Notes: generated from the sequence alone by a model not told the origin. DNA of 64,000 nt from Tistrella mobilis KA081020-065 (GCF_000264455.2 NC_017956.1:3826001-3890000), one strand, 5' to 3'. Numbered from the stretch's first letter, positions 38,903-47,729 are shown. Numbers and translations are program-made.

Positions 38903-39814
38903 ATGCAGATCTATCTCCCCATCGCCGAGCTGTCGATCGATGCGATCGCGATCCTGCTGATGGGGCTGGGTGTGGGCTTTCTCTCGGGTCTGGTCGGTGT
39001 CGGTGGCGGCTTTCTGATGACGCCGCTGCTGATGTTCGTGGGTGTGCCGCCACCGGTGGCGGTGGCGACCGGGGCCAATCAGGTGGTTGCGGCCTCGGTG
39101 TCGGGCCTGCTGGCCCATTGGCGTCGCGGCACGGTCGATGTCCGGATGGGCGGCGTGCTGCTGATCGGCGGTCTGGCAGGATCCGGCGTCGGGATCCTGA
39201 TCTTCCGCTGGCTACAGGCGATCGGCCAGATCGACCTGGTGATCGGCGTCTCCTATGTGCTGTTCCTGGGCGTGATCGGCGTGCTGATGGGCATCGAGTC
39301 CGTCCGCAGCCTGCTGGTCCGCAATCAGCCGGCGAAGAAGCGCCATCAGCACAACTGGATGCACGGGCTGCCCTTCAAGCTGCGCTTCCGGAAGTCCAAA
39401 CTCTACATCTCGGCGCTGCTGCCGCTGGCGCTGGGGGCGGGGGTCGGCGTGCTGACCGCCATTCTGGGCGTCGGCGGCGGCTTCATCATGATCCCGGCGA
39501 TGATCTATATCCTGGGCATGCCGACGCTGGTCGTGGTCGGCACCTCGCTGTTCCAGATTCTGTTCGTGTCGATGAACGTCACGATCATGCACGCGGTCAC
39601 GACCGAGGCGGTGGATCTGGTGCTGGCGGCCATCCTGGTGATCGGCAGCGTGATCGGCGCCCAGGTGGGCTCCAGGCTGACCACGAAGCTGCGCGGCGAG
39701 CATCTGCGCGGCCTGCTTGCGGCCGTGGTGGTGCTGACTGCAATCAAGATCGGTGCCGATCTGGTGATCCGGCCCGACGAGCTGTTCTCGGCCGTGGTCG
39801 TGGGGCCGGGCTGA
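38903..39814 (+). CDS. TauE/SafE-family membrane permease
   Basis: Polytopic membrane protein of 303 aa. It has two related halves, each starting with a glycine-rich motif: GVGFLSGLVGVGGGFLMTPL near residues 24-43 and GVLTAILGVGGGFIMIPAMI near 175-194. This is the TauE/SafE (COG0730) signature; characterised members move sulfite, sulfoacetate or other organosulfur anions. A basic cytoplasmic loop (QPAKKRHQHN) separates the halves. The stop overlaps the start of the next gene (TGATG), so the two are translationally coupled. It probably works with that membrane protein. Confidence 0.92.
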   Translation: MQIYLPIAELSIDAIAILLMGLGVGFLSGLVGVGGGFLMTPLLMFVGVPPPVAVATGANQVVAASVSGLLAHWRRGTVDVRMGGVLLIGGLAGSGVGILIFRWLQAIGQIDLVIGVSYVLFLGVIGVLMGIESVRSLLVRNQPAKKRHQHNWMHGLPFKLRFRKSKLYISALLPLALGAGVGVLTAILGVGGGFIMIPAMIYILGMPTLVVVGTSLFQILFVSMNVTIMHAVTTEAVDLVLAAILVIGSVIGAQVGSRLTTKLRGEHLRGLLAAVVVLTAIKIGADLVIRPDELFSAVVVGPG

Positions 39815-40596
39815 TGGCCGACATGCTGCGCATCGCCAGGCTGCCGGCCCTGTTCGTCTTTCTGCTGACCCTGGCGGCCGCGCTGGTGACGGCGGTGTCG
39901 GGTACCCTGCGCGCCCGGGCGCAGCCGCTGGTGGCCGACCTTTCCAGCCATCTGATCTCCATCACCTCCAGCTTCACCGGCACCGAACTGCTGCTGTTCG
40001 GCGCGACCGAAGGCCCGGGCGAGGTGATCGTGGTGATCCGCGGCCCGGCCGAGACGGTCGACATCCGCCGCAAGGACCGTATCCTCGGCATGTGGATCAA
40101 TGCCCGCACGATCCGCTTCAATCAGGTGCCGGCCTTCTATTGGGTGGGGGCAAGCGCGCCGCTTGAGACCTTCACCAACGACCAGATGCTGGCCCGGCAT
40201 CGCATCGGCCTCACCCGGCTGGACTTCCCCGGCGGCGAGGATGCGGCCCCTGAGGAACGCGCCGTCTTCCGCGACGCCCTGATCCGGAACCGCCAGCAGG
40301 CCGGCCTGTTCGTGCCCGCGGTGCAGCCGATCTCGCGACTGGGGGACCGTTTGTTCCGGGTGACGGTCGCCTTTCCGTCCAATGTCACCACCGGCGGATA
40401 CCGGGCCGAGATTTTTCTGGTGAACGAGGGCCGGGTGGTGGCCGCGCAGACCACGCCCCTGTTCGTGCGCAAGGACGGGCTGGGCGACAACATCGCCCGT
40501 CTGGCCCATGAACAGCCGCTCGGCTACGGCATCGCCGCGGTGCTGATTGCGCTGACCGCCGGCTGGACCGCAGGCTTCGTGTTCCGCCGCTTCTGA
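39814..40596 (+). CDS. Alph_Pro_TM / TIGR02186 family membrane protein
   Basis: Protein of 260 aa with one N-terminal hydrophobic segment (about residues 9-30), a large region of about 200 residues likely outside the cytoplasm, and a C-terminal membrane segment (YGIAAVLIALTAGWTAGFVF) ending in RRF. Recognisable segments are SITSSFTGTELLLFGATEG, VVIRGPAETVDIRRKDRI and MWINARTIRFNQVPAFYW. The family is confined to alphaproteobacteria and has no known biochemical function. Coupling to the TauE/SafE gene (TGATG) suggests an accessory or receptor subunit of that permease, which is inference. The universal stress protein gene follows after 15 bases. Confidence 0.85.
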   Translation: MADMLRIARLPALFVFLLTLAAALVTAVSGTLRARAQPLVADLSSHLISITSSFTGTELLLFGATEGPGEVIVVIRGPAETVDIRRKDRILGMWINARTIRFNQVPAFYWVGASAPLETFTNDQMLARHRIGLTRLDFPGGEDAAPEERAVFRDALIRNRQQAGLFVPAVQPISRLGDRLFRVTVAFPSNVTTGGYRAEIFLVNEGRVVAAQTTPLFVRKDGLGDNIARLAHEQPLGYGIAAVLIALTAGWTAGFVFRRF

Positions 40597-40611
40597 GGAG
40601 GTTGTCATCCG

Positions 40612-41124
40612 ATGGCCGACGAGACTTCGACCCCCGAACCCGCGGCCGTGCCCAAGCCCCGGCCCGCCGTCAAATTCCTGGTCTGCGTCGATGGCAGCGC
40701 CCATAGCCGGGTGGCGGTGCGCTATGCCTGCCGGCGTGCCCGCGCCCGTGGTGGCCGGGTGACCCTGCTGACCGTGATCGAGCCGGCCGAGAACCAGCAC
40801 TGGATGTCGGTCGGCAATCTGATGGCCGAGGAACTGCGCGAGCAGGCCGAGCAGGTGCTGCAGGAGATTGCGGCCGAGGTGAACGCTTTCGCCGGATTGA
40901 TGCCCGAACTGCTGGTCCGCGTCGGCCCGATCGGCGACGAGATCCTGCGCCAGATGCGCGAGGACAAGGATATCGGCATGATCGTGCTGGCCGCCCGCCC
41001 GCCATCGGAAGGGCCGGGCAAGCTGGTGCGCTGGCTGGCAAGCCAGCTGGCGGGGGAGCTGCTGGTGCCGATGACGATCGTCCCCGGCAACCTGTCCGAG
41101 GACGATCTGCTGCGCCTTACCTGA
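40612..41124 (+). CDS. universal stress protein (UspA family)
   Basis: Cytoplasmic single-domain UspA-type protein of 170 aa. The first strand VKFLVCVDGSAHSRVAVRYA (residues ~20-39) gives the adenine-binding Asp, and the C-terminal part has IVLAARPPSEGPGKLVRWLA and VPMTIVPGNL. The usual G-2x-G-9x-G-S/T motif is modified, with acidic and proline residues, so ATP binding is uncertain. AGGAGG precedes the start. It is likely co-transcribed with the two preceding genes. The 3' end overlaps the convergent cyclase gene by 8 bases. Confidence 0.87.
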   Translation: MADETSTPEPAAVPKPRPAVKFLVCVDGSAHSRVAVRYACRRARARGGRVTLLTVIEPAENQHWMSVGNLMAEELREQAEQVLQEIAAEVNAFAGLMPELLVRVGPIGDEILRQMREDKDIGMIVLAARPPSEGPGKLVRWLASQLAGELLVPMTIVPGNLSEDDLLRLT

Positions 41125-42421
41125 CGGCGGCGGCCTCTGCCGGCACATCCACGCCACAATCCTCGCAATCCTCGGGCAGGGTATAGACCTCTTCCTCGGT
41201 GGCGAGCCCGCGCAGATGGAAGGTGCCGAGCGGTTCGAGCCTGCGGCCCATATGCTCGACGATCCGGGCGATGGTCGACGAGATCGCGACCGTGCGGCCC
41301 AGATCCCGGGCCAGAACCTCCAGCCGGCTTGCTTCGTTGACGGCCTGGCCGATGACGGTGAAGTCCAGCCGTTCGGGGGCACCGATATTGCCGTAGAGCA
41401 CTTCGCCCGCATGCAGGCCCAGGCCAAAGGCCAGCGGTTCCTGACCCAGCGCCCGACGGCGGGCGTTCAGCTCCGCCATGCCGCGGACGGCATCGCGGGC
41501 GGCATCCAGCGCCGCGCAGCCGGCGAAGGGGCAGGCCCCTTCGCGCACCGGGGTCGGGAAGACGGCGAGCACGCCGTCGCCGATCAGCTTCATCACCTGG
41601 CCGCCATGGGCGGTGATCGCGCGGTTCATCACCTCGAAATGGTCATTCAGCGTGGCGATCAGCACCTCGGGCGCCACCCGTTCCGACATGGCGGTGAAGC
41701 CGCGCAGGTCCGAGAACCAGATCGCGGCATTCATCCGTTCCACATCGCCGCGCTTGATGGTGCCGGCCAGCACCCGTTCGCCGGCATCATCGCCCAGATA
41801 AGTCTTGAGCAGGGTGCGAACCTGGCCACGCTGGCTGATCACCTCCACCGCCAGCGTCACCATCGGAAGCAGGGACGACACCCGGCGCAGATCGCCCTCG
41901 CTGAAGCCGCCCGGATTGCGGGTGGCGAGCGACAGGGCGTTGGGCGTGCCGTCATGGAAAGCGAGCGGCATCATTGCGTAGTCGGTGAAGCCCTCTTCGT
42001 GCAGATCGGCCAGGATCGGAAAATCGCCGATCTGGGCATTGGGGCCGGTCAGCCGCCGGCGCACGCCGACGCCGTGTTCGGCGACGAGCATGAAGGGGCT
42101 GCGCAGATATGCCTCGGTCAACTCCACCCCGTGGGCGCGACGGATCTCCTCGACCGGCTGGTCGGGTCGCCATTCGATCGACACGCCGCGGAATTGCGGG
42201 TCCAGAAGGCGCAGATGCAGGGTAGCCCGATCGATCGGCACACCTGCTGCCAGCAACCGCTCGGACAGGCCGGCGATCAGCTCTCCCACCGGCAGGCCGG
42301 GACCTTCCTGGGCAAGCCACTCACCGATCGGATCCGGGCCCAGCACCGACGGGACCGCGGCGGCACGGCGCACGGGTGTACGCGGCACTAAGACGTCGTC
42401 CAGGCGTTCGGCTTCCATCAT
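41117..42421 (-). CDS. class III adenylate/guanylate cyclase with N-terminal sensor region
   Basis: Predicted soluble nucleotide cyclase of 434 aa. Residues ~30-210 resemble a GAF-like sensor region (including FTDYAMMPLAFHDG). The catalytic domain begins near 240 with metal-binding Asp in AAIWFSDLRGFTAMSE and GDGVLAVFP, followed by FGLGLHAGEVLYGNIG and DFTVIGQAVNEASRLE. A Cys-rich C-terminal tail (PEDCEDCGVDVP) is odd and could bind metal or respond to redox state. The start at 42421 is chosen for AGGA 9 bases upstream. It lies downstream of soxR on the same strand. ATP versus GTP preference is not determined. Confidence 0.87.
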   Translation of the reverse strand: MMEAERLDDVLVPRTPVRRAAAVPSVLGPDPIGEWLAQEGPGLPVGELIAGLSERLLAAGVPIDRATLHLRLLDPQFRGVSIEWRPDQPVEEIRRAHGVELTEAYLRSPFMLVAEHGVGVRRRLTGPNAQIGDFPILADLHEEGFTDYAMMPLAFHDGTPNALSLATRNPGGFSEGDLRRVSSLLPMVTLAVEVISQRGQVRTLLKTYLGDDAGERVLAGTIKRGDVERMNAAIWFSDLRGFTAMSERVAPEVLIATLNDHFEVMNRAITAHGGQVMKLIGDGVLAVFPTPVREGACPFAGCAALDAARDAVRGMAELNARRRALGQEPLAFGLGLHAGEVLYGNIGAPERLDFTVIGQAVNEASRLEVLARDLGRTVAISSTIARIVEHMGRRLEPLGTFHLRGLATEEEVYTLPEDCEDCGVDVPAEAAAVR

Positions 42422-42548
42422 CGGATCGTCCTGCAGGCGGTGGGGCGGGGCGTGTCGGCACAACGCGCCCACGTTCATATCGTGGCTCGATGTGCCCGCG
42501 TCGAGTGGTAAAGCTCACGCCTGCCCGATAATTGCGGAGGTGTGACTT

Positions 42549-43031
42549 TCACGGGCGCTCCAGAAGCCTGGGGCCTGCCCCCTCACGGCCCAGCGCATCG
42601 CCGGGATTGCGCAGCGGGCAGTCCGCCAGCGACAGGCAGCCGCAGCCGATGCAGCCGTCCAGCTCGTCGCGCAGCCTGGTCAGACGGATGATGCGTGCCT
42701 CCAGCATGGCGCGCCAGCGCGACGACATGTCCTGCCATTCAGCGGCGCTCAGCTTTGCATCGGGCGGAAAGGGGGCGAGCGCCGCACCGATGTCTTCAAG
42801 CGGGATGCCCGCCCGCTGGGCCACTTTGATGATCGCGATCCGGCGCAGCACCGCCGCCGGGAAGCGGCGCTGGTTGCCCGCGCTGCGCATGCTGCGGATC
42901 AGGCCGCGGCTTTCGTAAAAATGCAGGGTCGAGACCGCGACCCCGGCGCGTTTTGCGACCTCCCCCACGGTCAGGATCCGATGGGCATCGATGCGGTCTT
43001 CCGGCTTTGTCGGCATCCTCCGGTTCCCCAT
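42549..43031 (-). CDS. soxR: redox-sensitive MerR-family regulator SoxR
   Basis: Transcription factor of about 160 aa that activates target promoters when its iron-sulfur cluster is oxidised by redox-cycling compounds. The MerR-type [23 protein letters not shown] lies near the N-terminus, then a dimerisation helix. The [2Fe-2S] ligand pattern C-x2-C-x-C-x5-C is seen in [14 protein letters not shown]. The start is 43031, or 43016 (MPTKPED), where GGAGG abuts the ATG. It is divergent from a mexGHI-like operon, with a SoxR box in the shared promoter; no soxS is expected in this group. Confidence 0.94.
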   Translation of the reverse strand: MGNRRMPTKPEDRIDAHRILTVGEVAKRAGVAVSTLHFYESRGLIRSMRSAGNQRRFPAAVLRRIAIIKVAQRAGIPLEDIGAALAPFPPDAKLSAAEWQDMSSRWRAMLEARIIRLTRLRDELDGCIGCGCLSLADCPLRNPGDALGREGAGPRLLERP

Positions 43032-43061
43032 TGACCTGAACTTTACTTGAGGTTCTATAGT
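43031..43061 (+). promoter_or_regulatory. SoxR-controlled promoter of the mexGHI-like operon
   Basis: TTGACC (43031-43036), a 19-base spacer and TATAGT (43056-43061). Inside the spacer lies CCTGAACTTTACTTGAGG (43035-43052), which agrees with the SoxR box CCTCAAGTTAACTTGAGG at 15 of 18 positions. A 19-bp spacer with the regulator site between -35 and -10 is the standard design for MerR-family activation by DNA distortion. The -35 touches the soxR start codon, so soxR is probably autoregulated. Confidence 0.85.
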
Positions 43062-43118
43062 CCGGCCGATCCGGTCCGGCAAGCCTGCCGGCCTTCATTC
43101 AGCAACGGGATCGGTTCC

Positions 43119-43538
43119 GTGACAGGGTTTATCGAACGGGCGCTCGACAGCGCCTGGCTCTGGCTGACCGCCAGGGTCTGCCTCGCCGTGGTCTTCGTCG
43201 CCTCGGGCCTTGCCAAACTGGTGGATTTCGAGGGCGGGCTCGCCGAGATGCGGGCGGCCGGGCTGGAACCGGCCATCCTGTTCAATCTGCTGACCGCGGC
43301 CACCCTGCTCGGCGGATCGGCGGCGATTCTGGCTGACAGGCTGGTCTGGCTGGGGGCCGGCGTGCTGGCCGTGTTCCTGGTGGCGACCATCCTGGTGGTC
43401 CACACCTTCTGGTCCAAGACCGGTGCCGAGGCGCAGCTCGCCCTGTTCTTCGCGCTTGAACATGTCTCGGTGGCGGGCGGGCTGATCGCGGCGGCGATCG
43501 CCAGCGATCAACGCCGCCGATTGCGCTGGAGGGGGTGA
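43119..43538 (+). CDS. DoxX-family membrane protein, MexG-like
   Basis: Membrane protein of 139 aa with four hydrophobic segments and the DoxX-type start ARVCLAVVFVASGLAKLVDF. In Pseudomonas, MexG is a DoxX-family protein encoded with the MexHI efflux pump, induced through SoxR and reported to bind phenazine-type molecules; the same order here supports a comparable role. The GTG at 43119 is chosen for the preceding GGGATC and the family-typical N-terminus. The next gene follows after 4 bases. Confidence 0.85.
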   Translation: MTGFIERALDSAWLWLTARVCLAVVFVASGLAKLVDFEGGLAEMRAAGLEPAILFNLLTAATLLGGSAAILADRLVWLGAGVLAVFLVATILVVHTFWSKTGAEAQLALFFALEHVSVAGGLIAAAIASDQRRRLRWRG

Positions 43539-43542
43539 GCCC

Positions 43543-44643
43543 ATGTCCCGCAGTCTGCTTGCAGGGCTTGCAGGGCTTGCAGGGCTTGCAGTGGTGGCTG
43601 CCGCCGGCCTCGCCGGGGCCTGGTTTCTTCTGGCGGAGCCCCGGCCGGCCCCGGCGGCGCCCGCCTGGCCGGCGACGAAGGTGGCATTGGCCACGGCCGA
43701 ACGGGTGACGGTGCCGCGGCGCTTTCAGGGCGTGGGCGAGGTGGAGGCCATCCGACAGGTGCTGGTGGCGGCCGAAACCAGCGGCCGGATCACCGGCATC
43801 GACGTCACCTCGGGCGAAGCGGTCAAGGCCGGTACACTGCTGGTGCAGCTGAACGATGCGGTGGAACGTGCCGAGCTGCAGCAGCAACTGGCCCAGCTGC
43901 GCAATGCCGAGGCCCGTCTTGCCCGCCTGAAGAGGCTGGTCGAGCGTAATGCCGCCTCTCGCGAGCAGCTGGACGATGCCCAGGCGGAGCGTGACGTGAC
44001 GGCGGCGGCCGTCGCACGGACCCGGGCGCTGATCGATCAGAAGGCGATCCGGGCGCCGTTCGACGGGGTTGCCGGCATCCGCCGGGTGCATCCAGGGCAG
44101 TATCTGGAAACCGGCGCGCCGGTGGTGAGCCTGGTCGATACCAGCCTGCTTCGGATCAATTTCGCACTCGACGAGCAGGCCATGCCGGAGTTGAGCCTGG
44201 GGCAGCGGGTAGAGGTTTCGGCCGACGCCTGGCCCGATCAGGTGTTCGTGGCGGAGATCACCGCCATCGACCCGTTGATCGGTGACGCCCGGATGGTCCG
44301 GATCCAGGCGACGCTGCCCGAGCCTGACGGGCGGCTCAAAGCCGGGATGTTCGCCGGCGTGCGGGTGGTCAGACCCTCCGGCCCCCCGGCGCTGGTGGTG
44401 CCCGAGACCGCCATCACCTATACCGCCTATGGCGACAGCCTGTTCGTGACGCGCGCCGATCCGGCACGCGGGCTGGTCGCGACCCGGGTGGCGGTCGAGG
44501 TGGGCGCGCGTTGGGACGGGCGTGCCGAGATCGTCTCCGGGCTCGCCGATGGCGACCGGGTGGTGACCTCGGGCCAGGTGCGGCTGGTGGACGGTATGGC
44601 GGTGGAGCCGGTTGCGCATGACACGCTCGAGGTGCGGCCATGA
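43543..44643 (+). CDS. RND efflux periplasmic adaptor, MexH-like
   Basis: Membrane-fusion protein of 366 aa joining an RND pump to an outer-membrane channel. It has an uncleaved or signal-type N-terminal hydrophobic segment with AGL repeats, a biotinyl-lipoyl half near 60-90 (VLVAAETSGRITGIDVTSGE), a coiled coil (QQQLAQLRNAEARLARLKRL), the second lipoyl half (KAIRAPFDGVAGIRRVHPGQ) and a beta-barrel/MP domain. No lipobox cysteine. The last codons overlap the pump gene by 4 bases (ATGA). No outer-membrane factor gene follows, so a TolC-like partner must be encoded elsewhere. Confidence 0.92.
   Translation: MSRSLLAGLAGLAGLAVVAAAGLAGAWFLLAEPRPAPAAPAWPATKVALATAERVTVPRRFQGVGEVEAIRQVLVAAETSGRITGIDVTSGEAVKAGTLLVQLNDAVERAELQQQLAQLRNAEARLARLKRLVERNAASREQLDDAQAERDVTAAAVARTRALIDQKAIRAPFDGVAGIRRVHPGQYLETGAPVVSLVDTSLLRINFALDEQAMPELSLGQRVEVSADAWPDQVFVAEITAIDPLIGDARMVRIQATLPEPDGRLKAGMFAGVRVVRPSGPPALVVPETAITYTAYGDSLFVTRADPARGLVATRVAVEVGARWDGRAEIVSGLADGDRVVTSGQVRLVDGMAVEPVAHDTLEVRP
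43561..43587 (+). repeat. 9-bp tandem repeat inside the adaptor signal sequence
   Basis: The unit GCAGGGCTT occurs three times in a row, with partial copies on both sides. It encodes repeated Ala-Gly-Leu in the hydrophobic N-terminus of the adaptor. Slippage would change the length of the membrane segment by three residues without breaking the frame. Confidence 0.85.
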
Positions 44644-47600
44644 GCTTCACCGACATCTTCGTCCGCCGCCCGGTGCTGGCGCTGGTGGTCAGCATGTTGA
44701 TCCTGCTGGGCGGCGCGGTCTCGCTCGGTCAGTTGCCGATCCGGCAGTATCCGGCGCTGGAGAGCGCCACGATCACCGTCACCACCGACTATCCCGGAGC
44801 CTCGGCCGAGCTGATGCAGGGCTTCGTCACCCAGCCGATCACTCAGGCGGTCTCGTCGGTGGAGGGCATCGACTATCTCTCCTCGTCCTCCGTGCAAGGG
44901 CGGAGCACGGTGACGATCCGCATGGAGCTGAACCGCGACTCGACCCGGGCGATGACCGAGGTGATGGCCAAGGTCTCGTCGGTCCGCTACCGCCTGCCCG
45001 AAGCGGCCTATGATCCGGTGATCGAACGCTCGGCGGGCGATTCGACCGCCGTTGCCTATGTCGGCTTTGCCAGCGACACCCTGCCGATGCCGGCCCTGAC
45101 CGACTATCTGTCACGGGTGGTGGAGCCGATGTTTTCGGGCATCGATGGTGTCGCCAAGGTCCAGGTCTTCGGTGGGCAGAAGCTGGCCATGCGGCTCTGG
45201 CTCGATCCGGACTGGCTGGCGGCCCGTGGGCTGACGGGGGGCGATGTGGCGGCCGCCCTCAGGTCCAACAATGTCCAGGCTGCCCCCGGCCGGCTGGACG
45301 GGCTCTATGTGCTCTCGGACCTCTCGGTCAATACCGACGTCACCGACGTCGCCGGCTTCCGCGAGATGGTGATCCGCGACGATGCCCGCGGGCTGGTCCG
45401 GTTGGGCGATGTGGCCACGATCGAGCTGGGCGCCGCCTCCACCCAGACCAGTGCGGTGATGGATGGTGAGGCCGCGGTCTTCCTCGGTCTGTTTCCGACG
45501 CCGGCCGGCAACCCGCTGGTGATCGTCGACGGCATCCGCGATCTTCTGCCCGCGATCGGCAAGACCCTGCCACCCGATGTCCGCGTCGATCTCGCCTATG
45601 AAAGTGCGGGCTTCATCCAGGCCTCGATCGACGAGGTGCTGCACACCCTGGTCGAGGCGCTGGTGATCGTGGTGGTGGTGATCTTCCTCTGCCTCGGCTC
45701 GCTGCGCAGCGTGCTGATCCCGGTTGTGACCATCCCGCTGTCGATGCTGGGGGCGGCGGGCCTGATGCTCGCTTTCGGATTCAGTCTGAACCTGCTCACC
45801 CTGCTCGCCATGGTGCTGGCGATCGGGCTTGTGGTCGATGATGCGATCGTGGTGGTCGAGAACGTCCATCGCCATGTCGAGGAAGGGCGCACGCCCTTCG
45901 AGGCAGCGCTGATCGGCGCCCGCGAGGTGGCGGGGCCGGTGGTCGCCATGACGCTGACGCTGGCTGCGGTCTACGCGCCGATCGGCTTGATGGGCGGGCT
46001 GACCGGGGCGTTGTTCCGGGAATTCGCCCTGACGCTGGCCGGATCTGTGGTGGTCTCGGGCGTGGTGGCGCTGACCCTCTCGCCGGTGATGAGTTCGCTG
46101 CTGCTGACGGCGAAGCTTCATGAAAGCCGGATGGCGCGGGTGACGGAGCGGGTTTTCGGCGGGCTGACCCGCAGCTACGGGCATCTGCTCGGCCTGTCGT
46201 TGCGCCATCGCTGGGCAACCGGGCTGGTGGCGCTGGGCGTCTGCATCAGCCTGCCGCTGCTCTACCAGATGCCGGCGCGGGAGCTGGCGCCGGTCGAGGA
46301 TCAGGCCTCGGTCCTGGCGGCGATCAAGTCGCCCCAGCATGCCAATCTCGCTTATGCCGAGCGGTTTGCGGCCCGGTTGGACGAGGTGTTCGCGGCGATG
46401 CCCGAGACGGTCGGCACCTGGATCATCAACGGCACCGACGGGCCGTCTGCAAGCTTCGGCGGCGCCAATCTCTCCCGCTGGGAGGCCCGCAGCCGCACGG
46501 CGTCGGACGTCCAGGCGGGGTTGCAGCAGGCGGTGGCCGAGGTGGAGGGCAGCGCGATCTTCGTGTTCCAGCCGGCGCCGCTGCCCGGCTCCACCGGCGG
46601 TCTGCCGGTGCAGATGGTGCTGCGCACGCCCGAGCCTCATGACGTGCTCTACCGAACCATGGAAGAGATCAAGCAACGGGCGCGGGAGAGCGGGCTGTTC
46701 GTGGTGGTCGACGGCGATCTGGACTATGACCGGCCGGTGGTGCAGGTGGCGGTCGACCGGAACAAGGCGGCGAGCCTGGGCATCGCCATGGCCGATATCG
46801 GCGAGACGCTGGCGGTCCTGGTGGGCGAGAACTACGTCAACCGCTTCGCCATGGCCGGCCGGTCCTATGACGTGATCCCGCAGAGCGAGAGAGCCGGGCG
46901 TCTGACGCCGGACGCCCTCGGCCGCCAGTTCCTGCGCAGCCGCGACGGCACGCTGGTACCGCTTCGGGCGGTCGCGGAGATCTCGATGCGGGTGGAGCCC
47001 AACCGGCTCAGCCAGTTCGACCAGCAGAATGCCGCGACCATCCAGACCATTCCGGCGCCGGGCGTCTCCATGGGGCAGGCGGTCGCGTTTCTCGACGCCG
47101 AGGCCCGGGCCTTGCCGGCCGGATTCAGCCATGACTGGCAGTCGGATTCGCGCCAATACGTTCAGGAAGGGGCGAGCCTCGTCATCGCCTTCCTGGCGGC
47201 GCTGGTGGTGATCTATCTGGTGCTGGCCGCGCAGTATGAGAGCCTGGTCGATCCGCTGATCATCCTGATCACCGTGCCGCTGTCGATCTGCGGGGCATTG
47301 GTGCCGCTGGCGATGGGGGCGGCCACGCTCAACATCTATACCCAGATCGGGCTGGTCACCCTGATCGGGTTGATCGCCAAACACGGCATCCTGATGGTCG
47401 AGTTTGCCAACGAATTGCAGCTGCATGAAGGGCTGGCCCGGCGCGAGGCGATCCGGCGGGCGGCGGAGATCCGGCTCCGGCCGGTGTTGATGACCACGGC
47501 GGCCATGGTCTTCGGCCTGGTGCCGCTGCTCTTTGCCGCAGGGGCCGGGGCTGCAAGCCGCTTCGGCCTTGGGGTGGTGATCGTCTCGGGCATGATGGTC

Positions 47601-47729
47601 GGCACGCTGTTCACCCTGTTCGTGCTGCCGACCGTCTATACCGTGCTCGCCCGCGATCACCGCCCGGGGCATGCAGGAGTGCCACAGGAGGGGATCGTGC
47701 AGAACGGGGCTGCGTCGAAGACGTCTTGA
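44640..47729 (+). CDS. RND multidrug efflux permease, MexI-like
   Basis: Twelve-helix proton-driven pump of 1029 aa. It starts MSFTDIFVRRPVLALVVSML (the first RND helix), and the proton-relay pair DD lies in GLVVDDAIVVVENVHRHVEE near residues 397-416. Two large periplasmic loops are present, as is the fourth-quarter motif GLIAKHGILMVEFANE. The length is standard for HAE-1 pumps. It is translationally coupled to the adaptor gene and controlled by the SoxR promoter upstream of the DoxX gene. Substrates are likely redox-active or aromatic compounds, by analogy with MexGHI. Confidence 0.95.
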   Translation: MSFTDIFVRRPVLALVVSMLILLGGAVSLGQLPIRQYPALESATITVTTDYPGASAELMQGFVTQPITQAVSSVEGIDYLSSSSVQGRSTVTIRMELNRDSTRAMTEVMAKVSSVRYRLPEAAYDPVIERSAGDSTAVAYVGFASDTLPMPALTDYLSRVVEPMFSGIDGVAKVQVFGGQKLAMRLWLDPDWLAARGLTGGDVAAALRSNNVQAAPGRLDGLYVLSDLSVNTDVTDVAGFREMVIRDDARGLVRLGDVATIELGAASTQTSAVMDGEAAVFLGLFPTPAGNPLVIVDGIRDLLPAIGKTLPPDVRVDLAYESAGFIQASIDEVLHTLVEALVIVVVVIFLCLGSLRSVLIPVVTIPLSMLGAAGLMLAFGFSLNLLTLLAMVLAIGLVVDDAIVVVENVHRHVEEGRTPFEAALIGAREVAGPVVAMTLTLAAVYAPIGLMGGLTGALFREFALTLAGSVVVSGVVALTLSPVMSSLLLTAKLHESRMARVTERVFGGLTRSYGHLLGLSLRHRWATGLVALGVCISLPLLYQMPARELAPVEDQASVLAAIKSPQHANLAYAERFAARLDEVFAAMPETVGTWIINGTDGPSASFGGANLSRWEARSRTASDVQAGLQQAVAEVEGSAIFVFQPAPLPGSTGGLPVQMVLRTPEPHDVLYRTMEEIKQRARESGLFVVVDGDLDYDRPVVQVAVDRNKAASLGIAMADIGETLAVLVGENYVNRFAMAGRSYDVIPQSERAGRLTPDALGRQFLRSRDGTLVPLRAVAEISMRVEPNRLSQFDQQNAATIQTIPAPGVSMGQAVAFLDAEARALPAGFSHDWQSDSRQYVQEGASLVIAFLAALVVIYLVLAAQYESLVDPLIILITVPLSICGALVPLAMGAATLNIYTQIGLVTLIGLIAKHGILMVEFANELQLHEGLARREAIRRAAEIRLRPVLMTTAAMVFGLVPLLFAAGAGAASRFGLGVVIVSGMMVGTLFTLFVLPTVYTVLARDHRPGHAGVPQEGIVQNGAASKTS

